Assembly: GCA_947474495.1 (NCBI GenBank)
Contig: CANJIM010000014.1
Coordinates: 1 to 48,831 of the forward strand
Origin: Rhodospirillaceae bacterium
GTDB lineage: Bacteria; Pseudomonadota; Alphaproteobacteria; SMXQ01
Length of the DNA stretch: 48,831 bases
Direction: 5' to 3'
Below the pieces are notes generated by a model, which was given only the letters and a program-made list of their open reading frames with translations, ran no database searches and was not told the origin of the DNA. The translations under genes and the position numbers were made by a program. Of the stretch, positions 8,121 to 15,548 are shown piece by piece (within the stretch, counting starts at the first letter, position 1; the number at the start of each line of letters is the position of its first letter).

Positions 8121-8584
8121 GCCTTCAAGCGACCCTGGTTGATGTGAAACCAGAGGGCGAAGCTGTCGTAGGGCGTGATCGCGATCCGGTTGGCCAGGAT
8201 GTCGTCGGCCGCAAACAATCGTATCTCCCGTCCCTCTTGCAGGACCAAACCTTCAAGACGGTCCGCCGGCAGATCGACGACATAGAAATCGCGCCAAATT
8301 CCTTCCACGCCCATGAAGGTTAGGTCGAACGTGAAGCGCGTGAAGTAGCGCACGGCCACGCCGGCGAGATCCAGGCTGAGCTCTTCTCTCAGCTCGCGCC
8401 GCAGGGTTTTTTCGCTGCTTTCGCCGGGATCGACCCCGCCACCGAAACATCCCCAATGATTGGGAAAGAAGATGCCGGGAATGTCGTCACGCAACTGGAG
8501 AAAATAACGCCCTTCGAGCAAGATCAGCGCAGCCGAGGCGTTGCCCGGGCGTAGGGGTGTCGCGCGATCGAGCCGCGGGTCCAT
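8117..8584 (-). CDS. NUDIX hydrolase
   Basis: The 155-residue protein has a NUDIX box at residues 49-71, with GGGVDPGES and then RRELREELSL. It fits G-x5-E-x7-RE-U-x-EE except that the Gly near the end is Ser70. Such enzymes cleave nucleoside diphosphates linked to other moieties; in polysaccharide loci the GDP-mannose mannosyl hydrolase type is common. It lies 9 bases after the ABC ATPase stop on the same strand, so it is probably the last gene of the export operon. The substrate is not predictable. Confidence 0.85.
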   Translation of the reverse strand: MDPRLDRATPLRPGNASAALILLEGRYFLQLRDDIPGIFFPNHWGCFGGGVDPGESSEKTLRRELREELSLDLAGVAVRYFTRFTFDLTFMGVEGIWRDFYVVDLPADRLEGLVLQEGREIRLFAADDILANRIAITPYDSFALWFHINQGRLKA

Positions 8585-8593
8585 GAGCCCGGC

Positions 8594-9370
8594 CTAACCG
8601 GCGCCGACGGCTGCCGCCTCGTAAGGCGAATCGCTGTAGAGGGCGAGGACTTCGTCGACCGGCCCCGCCGCGACGATCTCGCCAGCGCGCATGAACAACG
8701 CCTTATTGCAGGTCGACTGGATCATCTCGTTCGAATGGCTGGCGATAACCATGATCGAGCTACGCCCGACGAACTCCTTCATGCGCTGCGCAGCCTTTTC
8801 AACGAACCGCGCATCGCCGGTGGCGATGCCCTCGTCGATCAGTAAGATGCCAGGATCGATCGACGTCGCCAGTGCGAACCCCAAGCGCGTCACCATGCCG
8901 CTGGAATAAGTCCGCATCGGCAGCGTGAGATACTCGCCGAGCTCGCTGAATTCCTCGATTTGTGGCAGCAGGCTTTCAAGCTTTTTGAGCGGAATATTCA
9001 GCAATTGGCCCGCGGTCATGATGTTCTCGTAGCCGGTGTCCTCACCGTCCATGCCGGGCATCGCCGTAAACAGCGGTGTGATTCGCCCCTCGGAGAGCAC
9101 CCGGCCGGACGTCGGCTCACAAACGCCGGCGATGACTTTGAGCAAGGTCGACTTGCCGGCGCCATTGTGCCCAACCAGACCGACGCGATCGCCGTCATGC
9201 AGTTCGAAGTTCAGGCCGGACAGCGCCTTGACCGACACGCGGTCGGATTTGCCGCCCGAATGCTTAATCAGGCCGCCTGTCGCCCGCTCGAACACGACCC
9301 GCCGCAGGCTGCGATGGCCGCCGTAAATCGGAAAATCGACATGGACGTTTTCGAGCACCACCGTCGCCAT
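8594..9370 (-). CDS. ABC transporter ATP-binding subunit, polysaccharide export (Wzt-like)
   Basis: This 258-residue ATPase has Walker A GHNGAGKST (67-75), signature YSSGMVTRLGF (SSGM 156-159) and Walker B ILLIDEGIATGD (175-186). The long N-terminal segment before the core and the GDARF sequence are typical of the ABC-2 polysaccharide/polyol-phosphate exporters (TagH/KpsT/Wzt). It lacks the long C-terminal carbohydrate-binding domain seen in some Wzt proteins. Its GGAG ribosome site overlaps the stop of the permease gene, so the two subunits are coupled. It would power export of a lipid-linked glycan across the inner membrane. Confidence 0.93.
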   Translation of the reverse strand: MATVVLENVHVDFPIYGGHRSLRRVVFERATGGLIKHSGGKSDRVSVKALSGLNFELHDGDRVGLVGHNGAGKSTLLKVIAGVCEPTSGRVLSEGRITPLFTAMPGMDGEDTGYENIMTAGQLLNIPLKKLESLLPQIEEFSELGEYLTLPMRTYSSGMVTRLGFALATSIDPGILLIDEGIATGDARFVEKAAQRMKEFVGRSSIMVIASHSNEMIQSTCNKALFMRAGEIVAAGPVDEVLALYSDSPYEAAAVGAG

Positions 9371-9373
9371 CGG

Positions 9374-10204
9374 TCAGCTCCAATAAACGATACGTTTGCG
9401 GAAGCGCTCGAACACCACATAGGTGAGCGCCCAGCCGCAAACGGTAATGACGGCGACAGCGAGGTAGACCTCCGACGGCGGAATTTTGCCGATGAGCGGA
9501 TCGCGCACGATGGTGATGAGATGATAGAGCGGATTGAAATGCACGAAGACGACGCGCGCCGAGTTCTCCAGGGCGTTTAACGGCCAGAAGATCGGCGTGA
9601 CGAACATCGCGATCTGTATGAGGCTGTTGATAAGCTGCAGAATGTCGCGAAACCGCAGGCAGATGAGGCCGAGCAGGAGCGCAATCCACACGCCGTTGAT
9701 GAGCAGCGCCAGCATCCCCGGCGCGACAAGGAGGATATTGAAATTGATTTGCTGCGGCGCCATCAAGACGAGGATGACGACGTACACCGTCAGATTGTGC
9801 AGGAAGACGATGAAGTTTCGCCAGACTAGCGAATAGACGAGGATCGAATAATCGAACCGCATCTGGCGGAACAGCGTGCTGCTGTTAACGAACAGGCCGC
9901 AGGACTCGATCGTGATCGACGAGATCAGCATCCAAACGACGAGGCCGGAGGCGAGGAATGGCAAATATTCGAAAGGGTCCTGCTTCCACAGGGCGGAGCC
10001 GATGGCACCGACCGCTCCGACCATGATCGCCAGGCTGACCGCGCTCCAGAACGGCCCAATCACCGTGCGCCGGTAGCGCCGCTTGACCTCAAGCCAGCCC
10101 ATGCGGGCCCACAGCGACCAGTTCATCAAGCCGTTCGACAAGTCTTCGAAGGCGGAAGTGGTCAGCGGGCGCAAGCTGGATTTAAGCTCGGAAGGTATGG
10201 ACAT
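9374..10204 (-). CDS. ABC-2 type polysaccharide export permease (Wzm-like)
   Basis: This 276-residue integral membrane protein has about six hydrophobic segments, the first near 55-75 (IGPFWSAVSLAIMVGAVGAI) and the last near 245-262. The PLYHLITIVRDPLIGKIPP segment before the last helix is typical of the Wzm/KpsM/TagG permeases. It pairs with the ATPase three bases downstream. No convincing ribosome site is visible ahead of the ATG at 10204, so the start is less certain than the family. Confidence 0.92.
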   Translation of the reverse strand: MSIPSELKSSLRPLTTSAFEDLSNGLMNWSLWARMGWLEVKRRYRRTVIGPFWSAVSLAIMVGAVGAIGSALWKQDPFEYLPFLASGLVVWMLISSITIESCGLFVNSSTLFRQMRFDYSILVYSLVWRNFIVFLHNLTVYVVILVLMAPQQINFNILLVAPGMLALLINGVWIALLLGLICLRFRDILQLINSLIQIAMFVTPIFWPLNALENSARVVFVHFNPLYHLITIVRDPLIGKIPPSEVYLAVAVITVCGWALTYVVFERFRKRIVYWS

Positions 10205-10279
10205 GAGTATTTATGACATAGATCGTATGCAAATACAATCGGATGGCTTGCGCGGTTTTTCCGCCCGCCCCGCAGCGGT

Positions 10280-11422
10280 TTAAGACGCCGCGCCGACTTG
10301 CAGCCGGGCGGTGGTATCGGCAAAATTACGCGACAGAGTGGCGAGATCGTCGTCACCCCAAACGATCTTCTGGAACGGCGTGGCGAAAGCCAGGTCACGA
10401 TACAAGGGCTGGCCGCGTTCGGCGATGATCGCCTCGGTGCTGACGTCGGAATTGCCGACGTTGAGGAAGATCAAATAGCGCGCCGCCTCATTGTACCAGC
10501 ACAGCTCCATCGGCCCCTGCATGACACCCATATTGAGCCAAGCGGCCTCGTAGAGCGCCATCCGGACTTCGATATTCCAGGCGGCGGCCTCGCACATCGG
10601 ATGGTCGCCCACGCACGCATAATCTGCGCGCATCACTGCTTCGGTGTCGGGCACGAAAACGACGGCATAGGTCGCCGGATCCAGGCCGTCAGCGAAGGCG
10701 CGCCAGACGTCGAGCTTGCTGTTACGCGCCGGTGTGTAGCCGTATTCGCGCATGGTGACGACGACCACCTTGCGACCGCGCGCCACCTGCGCGACGAAAG
10801 CGTCGGCGATCCGCCGGGCGTGGGCCGGCGCACGCAGCATGGGAAACAGCGGCATGCCGGCGGCGGCGAGATCATGCACCAGACGCTTGGCCGGATGACG
10901 CGGCAAGAAAACGCGGTAATCGTCCGGAAAGATGGCATTCCCCGCCGCCAGGCCGTCCGCCTCGTCGCGCGAGGCGCAGATGCGATAGCCCGTCACGCTC
11001 GGCAGCAGTGCGAGGATCGGCAGCAAAAGGTTGCGGATGCGCCAATTGCGCGATTCGGCGTCGACTACGTGGTCATATTCGGCGAATTCGCTGCGCACGC
11101 CGTGGCTGCGCCCAGGAACGAAGATAACCTCGATGGCACCCAGGCCCCGGCGGCGGCGCTCCAGCTCCGCCCCCGCCAGATAGCTGGTGAAATCGAAAGT
11201 GATCGGCGCCACGTCCAGATCGTAAAAAAACCGCAGGTTTTCGGATGCCGGCTTGGCGCGCCGCCGATGGAACAGGGCATCGCATAACCACACGATGACT
11301 CTCCGCAAGCCTAGCGTGACACGGAGCCGGGGACCGGCCATTTCATTGCGAAAGGCGCTCACCAAGTATTTGGGACCTCGCTTTCGCAGGCCGGACGCCA
11401 TTTTCTTGACGAGCAAGACCAT
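10280..11422 (-). CDS. Unassigned 380-residue protein of the polysaccharide locus, possibly glycosyltransferase-like
   Basis: I do not recognise a named family. The protein has no signal peptide and alternates hydrophobic strands with loops as Rossmann/GT-B folds do: EVIFVPGRSHG (about 100), VVVVTMREYGYTPARNS (about 225), YAVVFVPDTEAVM (about 255), and a Gly/Pro loop GVMQGPMELCWYN (about 310). The second half looks like the donor half of a GT-B glycosyltransferase, which would fit its place 75 bases upstream of the exporter genes. This is inference from fold pattern only. ATG 11422 lacks a clear ribosome site; ATG 11401 (MASGLRKR) is an alternative. Confidence 0.7.
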   Translation of the reverse strand: MVLLVKKMASGLRKRGPKYLVSAFRNEMAGPRLRVTLGLRRVIVWLCDALFHRRRAKPASENLRFFYDLDVAPITFDFTSYLAGAELERRRRGLGAIEVIFVPGRSHGVRSEFAEYDHVVDAESRNWRIRNLLLPILALLPSVTGYRICASRDEADGLAAGNAIFPDDYRVFLPRHPAKRLVHDLAAAGMPLFPMLRAPAHARRIADAFVAQVARGRKVVVVTMREYGYTPARNSKLDVWRAFADGLDPATYAVVFVPDTEAVMRADYACVGDHPMCEAAAWNIEVRMALYEAAWLNMGVMQGPMELCWYNEAARYLIFLNVGNSDVSTEAIIAERGQPLYRDLAFATPFQKIVWGDDDLATLSRNFADTTARLQVGAAS

Positions 11423-11468
11423 AGATCAAATAAATCGGCCGAATTTACCGATCTCCAAGCATAAAACT

Positions 11469-11482
11469 CTCTAAATTTAGAG
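11469..11482. promoter_or_regulatory. 14-bp perfect AT-rich palindrome, possible operator
   Basis: CTCTAAATTTAGAG is a perfect inverted repeat in a markedly AT-rich stretch (about 11400-11530) inside otherwise GC-rich DNA. It lies between the divergent 5' ends of the 380-residue gene (- strand) and the broken sxtJ-like gene (+ strand), where an operator would be expected. No known regulator is matched with confidence. Confidence 0.35.
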
Positions 11483-11527
11483 CAAAATTCAGCAATATAA
11501 CAATGCCTTTTGATAAATAGCCTGATC

Positions 11528-11904
11528 ATGGCGAATAAGCAGTTCGGCTCGCACCAGTCGCTCGATCGCGAGGGAAAATTCAAGACCTCTTCCGATCAGG
11601 CATTCGCCCTCGTATTCGGCGGTTTCTTCACCCTTTCGCCATCCACGGCTTCGTCGTCGGTAATGCATGGTGGCCTTGGGTGACCGGCGCCGCGGCGCTG
11701 TTCTTCATCTTCTCCTTCACCGCACCCTCGATCCTGGCACGCTTGAACAAGGGATGGATCAAACTCTGCCTGCTGTTGTTTGCGGTCGTCAGTGCGTTCG
11801 TGCTCGGCCACTCATCCCCGGCCTCCTTCATACAGTCGCACATACTGGAACGGGGGGGGGGGGGCCGCATCCGCATTCTGCCGTCCCGAAATTGCTTAAA
11901 CTAG
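11528..11904 (+). pseudogene. Frameshifted and truncated sxtJ-like membrane protein gene
   Basis: Frame 2 opens at ATG 11528 (MANKQFGSHQSLD), reaches FALVFGGFFT and runs into TGA at about 11681. The next frame carries the natural continuation, FAIHGFVVGNAWWPWV, then a hydrophobic ALFFIFSFTAPSILARLNKG and WIKLCLLLFAVVSAFVLG. The joined product resembles SxtJ-family small membrane proteins (fold FGLVF...P-x-LLxPLN-x-W), known near polysaccharide and carbamoyltransferase loci. The frame switch falls near 11630-11636. The C-terminal part degenerates after LGHSSP and runs through a 13-G homopolymer to TAA at 11904. I call it a pseudogene; a sequencing error at the switch cannot be ruled out. Confidence 0.6.
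11852..11864 (+). repeat. 13-base poly-G tract
   Basis: An uninterrupted run of 13 G lies near the 3' end of the broken sxtJ-like gene, about 170 bases upstream of the mutase-like gene. Such runs slip during replication and are used as contingency tracts in some bacteria, but they are also a classic sequencing and assembly problem. Confidence 0.9.
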
Positions 11905-11971
11905 CCCCGTGAGATCCACGGAAATATGCTATTTTCACCTGCTTGGCAAGGCTCGATCCGCCCATGTTCAC

Positions 11972-11985
11972 TTGATGCGAATCAA
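11972..11985. promoter_or_regulatory. Perfect FNR/FixK-type box upstream of the mutase-like gene
   Basis: TTGAT-GCGA-ATCAA matches the TTGAT-N4-ATCAA consensus of FNR/FixK/Anr regulators on both half sites, and the palindrome extends one more base pair (C...G). Its centre is about 55 bases upstream of the ATG at 12034, a usual distance for an activator site. This is sequence inference only. Confidence 0.6.
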
Positions 11986-12033
11986 GCCCCATAGAGCGGA
12001 TCGGTTCATGAAAAATCCAGTGAGGTTCGGAGA

Positions 12034-13188
12034 ATGAAGAAGGCGCTCGTGATTGGCGGCGGCGCCGCCGGCTGCACCGCGGCACATCAGCTCATGCTGC
12101 AGGGCAGCTGGGACGTGACCTTGGTCGAAGGATCGTCGTTCCTTGGCGCCGGCGTCCGCACCTTCTGGTACGGCGGCCACCCCTACACCTTCGGGCCGCG
12201 CCACTTCCTGACCCAGAACAAGCGCGTCTATGACTACATGAACGCGATCTGTCCGCTGCGTTCCTGCGCGGACCATCAGTTCATCACCTACGTCGAACGC
12301 GACAACGCCTTCTACAACTACCCGATCCACGAAGACGACATCTCGCAGATGCCCGATAACGACCTCATCGCGGCCGAGCGCAAGGCGGCGGTCGGCGTCG
12401 CCAACGCCAAGAACCTTGAGGAATATTGGATCGGCTCGGTCGGCCAGCGGCTCTATGACAAGGTCATCGATAAGTACAACAAGAAAATGTGGCTGGTCGA
12501 CGACAACAAGCGCATCGACACATTCAACTGGTCGCCCAAAGGCGTCACTATCAAGAGCGGCCCGCGTGCCGCGTGGAATACCGCCATGTCGGCCTATCCT
12601 TACGCGCCGGACGGCTACAACCGCTTCTTCGATGTCACCGTCGAGGACGTCAATGTCCTGCTCAACACCCGCATCAAGCGCTTCGACATTCAAAACAGGA
12701 CTGTCTGGATTAAGGACGAAAAACTCAGCTACGACATCATCATCAATACGATCTCGCCCGACGAGCTGTTCGAGCAGTGCTACGGCGAGCTCGCCTATAT
12801 CGGCCGCGACTTCCACAAGATCGTATTCCCAACCGAGAACGTCTTCCCGGAGCACGTCTATTTTCTCTATTACGCCAACGACGAGAAGTTCACCCGTCTG
12901 GTCGAATACAAAAAGTTGACGCACCACAAGTCGCCGACGACCCTGGTCGGAATGGAGATTCCGTCCCTCAACGGCAAGCACTATCCGCTGCCGTTCCTGT
13001 CGGAGCAGGAGCTCGCGCGCAAATATTTTGACCTCATGCCGGACAATGTCTATTCGATCGGCCGCGCCGGCTCCTACCGCTACGGCCTCGACATCGACGA
13101 TTGCATCGAGCAGGCTATGATCATGGCGCAGCAGGTCAAGGAAGGCGGCCGCGACTATCCGGTGCCGATGGAGATTTGGCGGGTTTGA
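12034..13188 (+). CDS. UDP-galactopyranose mutase-like flavoprotein
   Basis: The 384-residue FAD protein begins with the dinucleotide-binding VIGGGAAGCTAA and has GGHPYTFGPRHFLTQNKRVYDY, matching the mutase signature of a His followed by FGPH-x-FHT. C-terminal SIGRAGSYRYGLDIDD resembles the mutase end GR-x-G-x-YRY-x-D-x-D. UDP-galactopyranose mutase interconverts the pyranose and furanose forms of UDP-galactose using reduced FAD, for galactofuranose in cell-surface glycans. Length is normal (367-390). The sequence is divergent (FGPR rather than FGPH), so a related sugar may be the substrate. The ribosome site GAGG lies 8 bases before ATG, and an FNR-like box lies upstream. Confidence 0.82.
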   Translation: MKKALVIGGGAAGCTAAHQLMLQGSWDVTLVEGSSFLGAGVRTFWYGGHPYTFGPRHFLTQNKRVYDYMNAICPLRSCADHQFITYVERDNAFYNYPIHEDDISQMPDNDLIAAERKAAVGVANAKNLEEYWIGSVGQRLYDKVIDKYNKKMWLVDDNKRIDTFNWSPKGVTIKSGPRAAWNTAMSAYPYAPDGYNRFFDVTVEDVNVLLNTRIKRFDIQNRTVWIKDEKLSYDIIINTISPDELFEQCYGELAYIGRDFHKIVFPTENVFPEHVYFLYYANDEKFTRLVEYKKLTHHKSPTTLVGMEIPSLNGKHYPLPFLSEQELARKYFDLMPDNVYSIGRAGSYRYGLDIDDCIEQAMIMAQQVKEGGRDYPVPMEIWRV

Positions 13189-13223
13189 CGTTCAGACCGT
13201 GCGACTGTCGATTCCGGGAAAAA

Positions 13224-14018
13224 TCAATCCGGCCAGCCGAATTTTTGCATCATCGGCGGAGGGATCATATCAGTAGCGCGCTTTAGCTGATCGGGCAGAA
13301 AAGCCTTCCGCCACTCGTCTGTCTGGCCCGAGCGAAAATTCTTTTTGCCGGCTTCTGGAAGCGGGGGACAGGTGAAGTCACCGCCGTCGATGCCGTGGAA
13401 ATCGAGCAACATATCGAAGTAACGAGTCTGATCTTTGACGAGTTGCTCCTGGCTCAAAAATAGGATTTCCGGCTCGAAGCTTCATCGCATTCCGCATCTA
13501 TACAGCTTTGAACCCAATCCACTTGATCCTGCATATAGCCATCCAGGAGAATGTCGATCCTTTCGCGGAGCGGGCGGTCGCAAAAATCGAAGGGGACGCG
13601 AAAGTGATATGCCTGAACCGGATCATTGTATCGAACGACGCTGCCGATAAAATGCGCGAACGACAAAATGGATTGCCTCAGTTCTCGAATATGCACCGTC
13701 AACCGATCGATTCGGCAATTCAACTCGATGCAGTTCTGGCGGCTGGCGGGAGCGTAGATAACGTATATGCGGGAATCCTACGCTACCCGATCGACAGCAA
13801 ACTGCGGAATGGTCACATGGGAAAAGAAGCCGCCGGAAGGAAACGCCGCCGGCCTGGCTCGCAGCCATGCGCATAGCGGATCTTGAATGAAGACCGTGCC
13901 GCTTTTAGGCAGGCTCACCATGAAAATTCCGGGCGTGCCCGGCTTGAGGGTCGCCGGATCGATGGCGCCAAGCAAATTTCCTGAGCCGATGAAGCCATCG
14001 ATATGGGACTGAAGGCCA
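13224..14018 (-). pseudogene. Sulfotransferase pseudogene (one in-frame stop, one frameshift)
   Basis: Reading down the minus strand, one frame gives HIDGFIGSGNLLGAIDPATL, then IFMVSLPKSGTVFI, the 5'-phosphosulfate-binding loop of PAPS sulfotransferases. After QFAVDRVA there is TAG (13778-13780), and the same frame continues with YVIYAPASRQN...RQSILSFAHFIG. A frameshift near 13465-13475 moves to the frame reading EILFLSQEQLVKDQTRYFDM, LLDFHGIDG and NFRSGQTDEWRKAFL, which is the usual C-terminal FR-x-G-x-x-x-WK region. Three homologous segments in correct order make the family assignment good and the gene inactive. It probably once sulfated a surface glycan. Confidence 0.75.
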
Positions 14019-14020
14019 CG

Positions 14021-14397
14021 TCATTTCGCGGCTTCGATCAAATCTAAAGATAAACACTTGTAATAGGCGCGTGTAGCTTCGGCTGTAAGCCACTGCCGTG
14101 CAAACGCGGCCCGTTTCCAGCCACAGCGTCGCATCATCGGTCTCTCGATTGGGACGGTCCTGCAGGGTATCCATGTCCCAGACCGGATGTTCCGACGGCA
14201 CGGTCTTCGTTTGAAGCGGCGCGGATGGGCCACTTTTTAAATAACGCGTGAAGATGTTCGACAGCCCTTCGGCTTTGACAGACAATCATTTCTCTCTCAT
14301 CCTTCACCTCGGCTTGGCATCCTGCGATACCTTGGGTTGTAACGAACATGAAGAAACTGGTGGGATCCTCCTGCCGGCCGCTCCCTCGACGATCCGC
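14021..14397 (-). other. Degenerate coding remnant, unassigned
   Basis: This stretch lies between the sulfotransferase pseudogene and the FkbM gene. One minus-strand frame starts at ATG 14285 (MSVKAEGLSNIFTRYLKSG) and reads PVWDMDTLQDRPN; another ends AYYKCLSLDLIEAAK with TGA at 14019-14021. The two would join by a frameshift near 14100 into a product of about 90 residues. I do not recognise a family. From 14286 to 14397 nothing further could be assigned. Confidence 0.3.
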
Positions 14398-15513
14398 TCA
14401 GTCGTACGCGGAGTAGGCTTTCGCCGCTTCGTCGATGATGACACGCAACCGCTCGGCCGTATCCGTGTCGGCGATGTCCGGCTGTTTGGCCATCCACTCC
14501 ATCAGCTCGAAGGCATATTCGATCTGGCCGAATGCCTCCGCCAGCGCCACGAGCTTGATCATCTGCTTGCCGTCGAGATGCTTGGGCTGCGGCGATCCGA
14601 TCGGATCGCGGAAATAAATTGCGTGCCCTTCGATCAATTGCCCCCAAGAGGAGACGAGCTGGCCCAGTTTCGGCTCAACGAGGGCGAGATGCACAGCGGC
14701 AACTGGCGATTCGGTGCGGCCGATGTAGTGATGCGCCAACAAATCGAAGAAGCAGAACCCGCGGCTACGCATGAACACGTCGATGTCGGAAAACATCGGC
14801 CGGTCCTTGTAGGATTCGACGAAGGCTACTTCGGCTAGCACGCCGAGCGTGCCGTTAAGCAGCTCTCCGGCACCCTGCAGGATCTCCAGCTCACCGCCCT
14901 GGACGTTGAGCTTCATGAAATCGATCTGACGGACTTTGGCTTCGACCGCCCAATCCGCTAGGCTGACGACCGGCATCGATTCGTATCTTTTGGGGAAGAA
15001 AATGTCGCGAGACAGCGTAGTTTGCGACGGGTTCTCGAACTTCCAACGGTCGGTCACGACGCGGTTTTGCCGCAGGAAGGACGAGCCGCCGCCGATGTTG
15101 TTATGCTCGAACTCGACCGAGCCCGTATAACCCCACAAGCCGGCCGGATAAAGGCGTGTCGACGAACCACGCTCCGTGACCATGCCGTCGAGCCGCTTAG
15201 CCTCAGCCTGATCGGGCTCGAACCCGTGAAATTCAAGCCGATCGGCCGGAAAGGCATGCCAGCGAAAATCTTTATCCATTTCGCGTGCACCGCCGTCGAT
15301 GATACGGACGCGCTCGCCTTCAGGCAAAAGCGCCATCAGGCGTGGCACCAGAATCAGTTCCTGGCGGCTACGATAGCGGTTGATCCCCGTCCCGCGCTCC
15401 GCCTTGCCGACTGTGATCCGGCGCCAGCTCGCCCAGCAGAGATAGGCGAAGCGCCGTCCGAACAGGAGGCGAATCAGCCGGACGAAACCTGGGTTATTAA
15501 GTTGAGCGGACAT
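14398..15513 (-). CDS. FkbM-family methyltransferase
   Basis: This 371-residue SAM-dependent methyltransferase has motif I VRIIDGGAREMDKDF (about 68-82), EFHGFEPDQAEAKRL for the acidic strand, and the family hallmark DFMKLNVQGGELEILQGAG (about 205-223). FkbM enzymes methylate hydroxyls of sugars or polyketides. The last 90 residues extend past the core and include a helical region (QMIKLVALAEAFGQIEYAFE). The ribosome site AAGG lies 7 bases before ATG 15513. Probable target: a sugar of the locus's glycan. Confidence 0.88.
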   Translation of the reverse strand: MSAQLNNPGFVRLIRLLFGRRFAYLCWASWRRITVGKAERGTGINRYRSRQELILVPRLMALLPEGERVRIIDGGAREMDKDFRWHAFPADRLEFHGFEPDQAEAKRLDGMVTERGSSTRLYPAGLWGYTGSVEFEHNNIGGGSSFLRQNRVVTDRWKFENPSQTTLSRDIFFPKRYESMPVVSLADWAVEAKVRQIDFMKLNVQGGELEILQGAGELLNGTLGVLAEVAFVESYKDRPMFSDIDVFMRSRGFCFFDLLAHHYIGRTESPVAAVHLALVEPKLGQLVSSWGQLIEGHAIYFRDPIGSPQPKHLDGKQMIKLVALAEAFGQIEYAFELMEWMAKQPDIADTDTAERLRVIIDEAAKAYSAYD

Positions 15514-15548
15514 TTACAGCCTTTATCGTTATGACTCGGTTCGGATCA

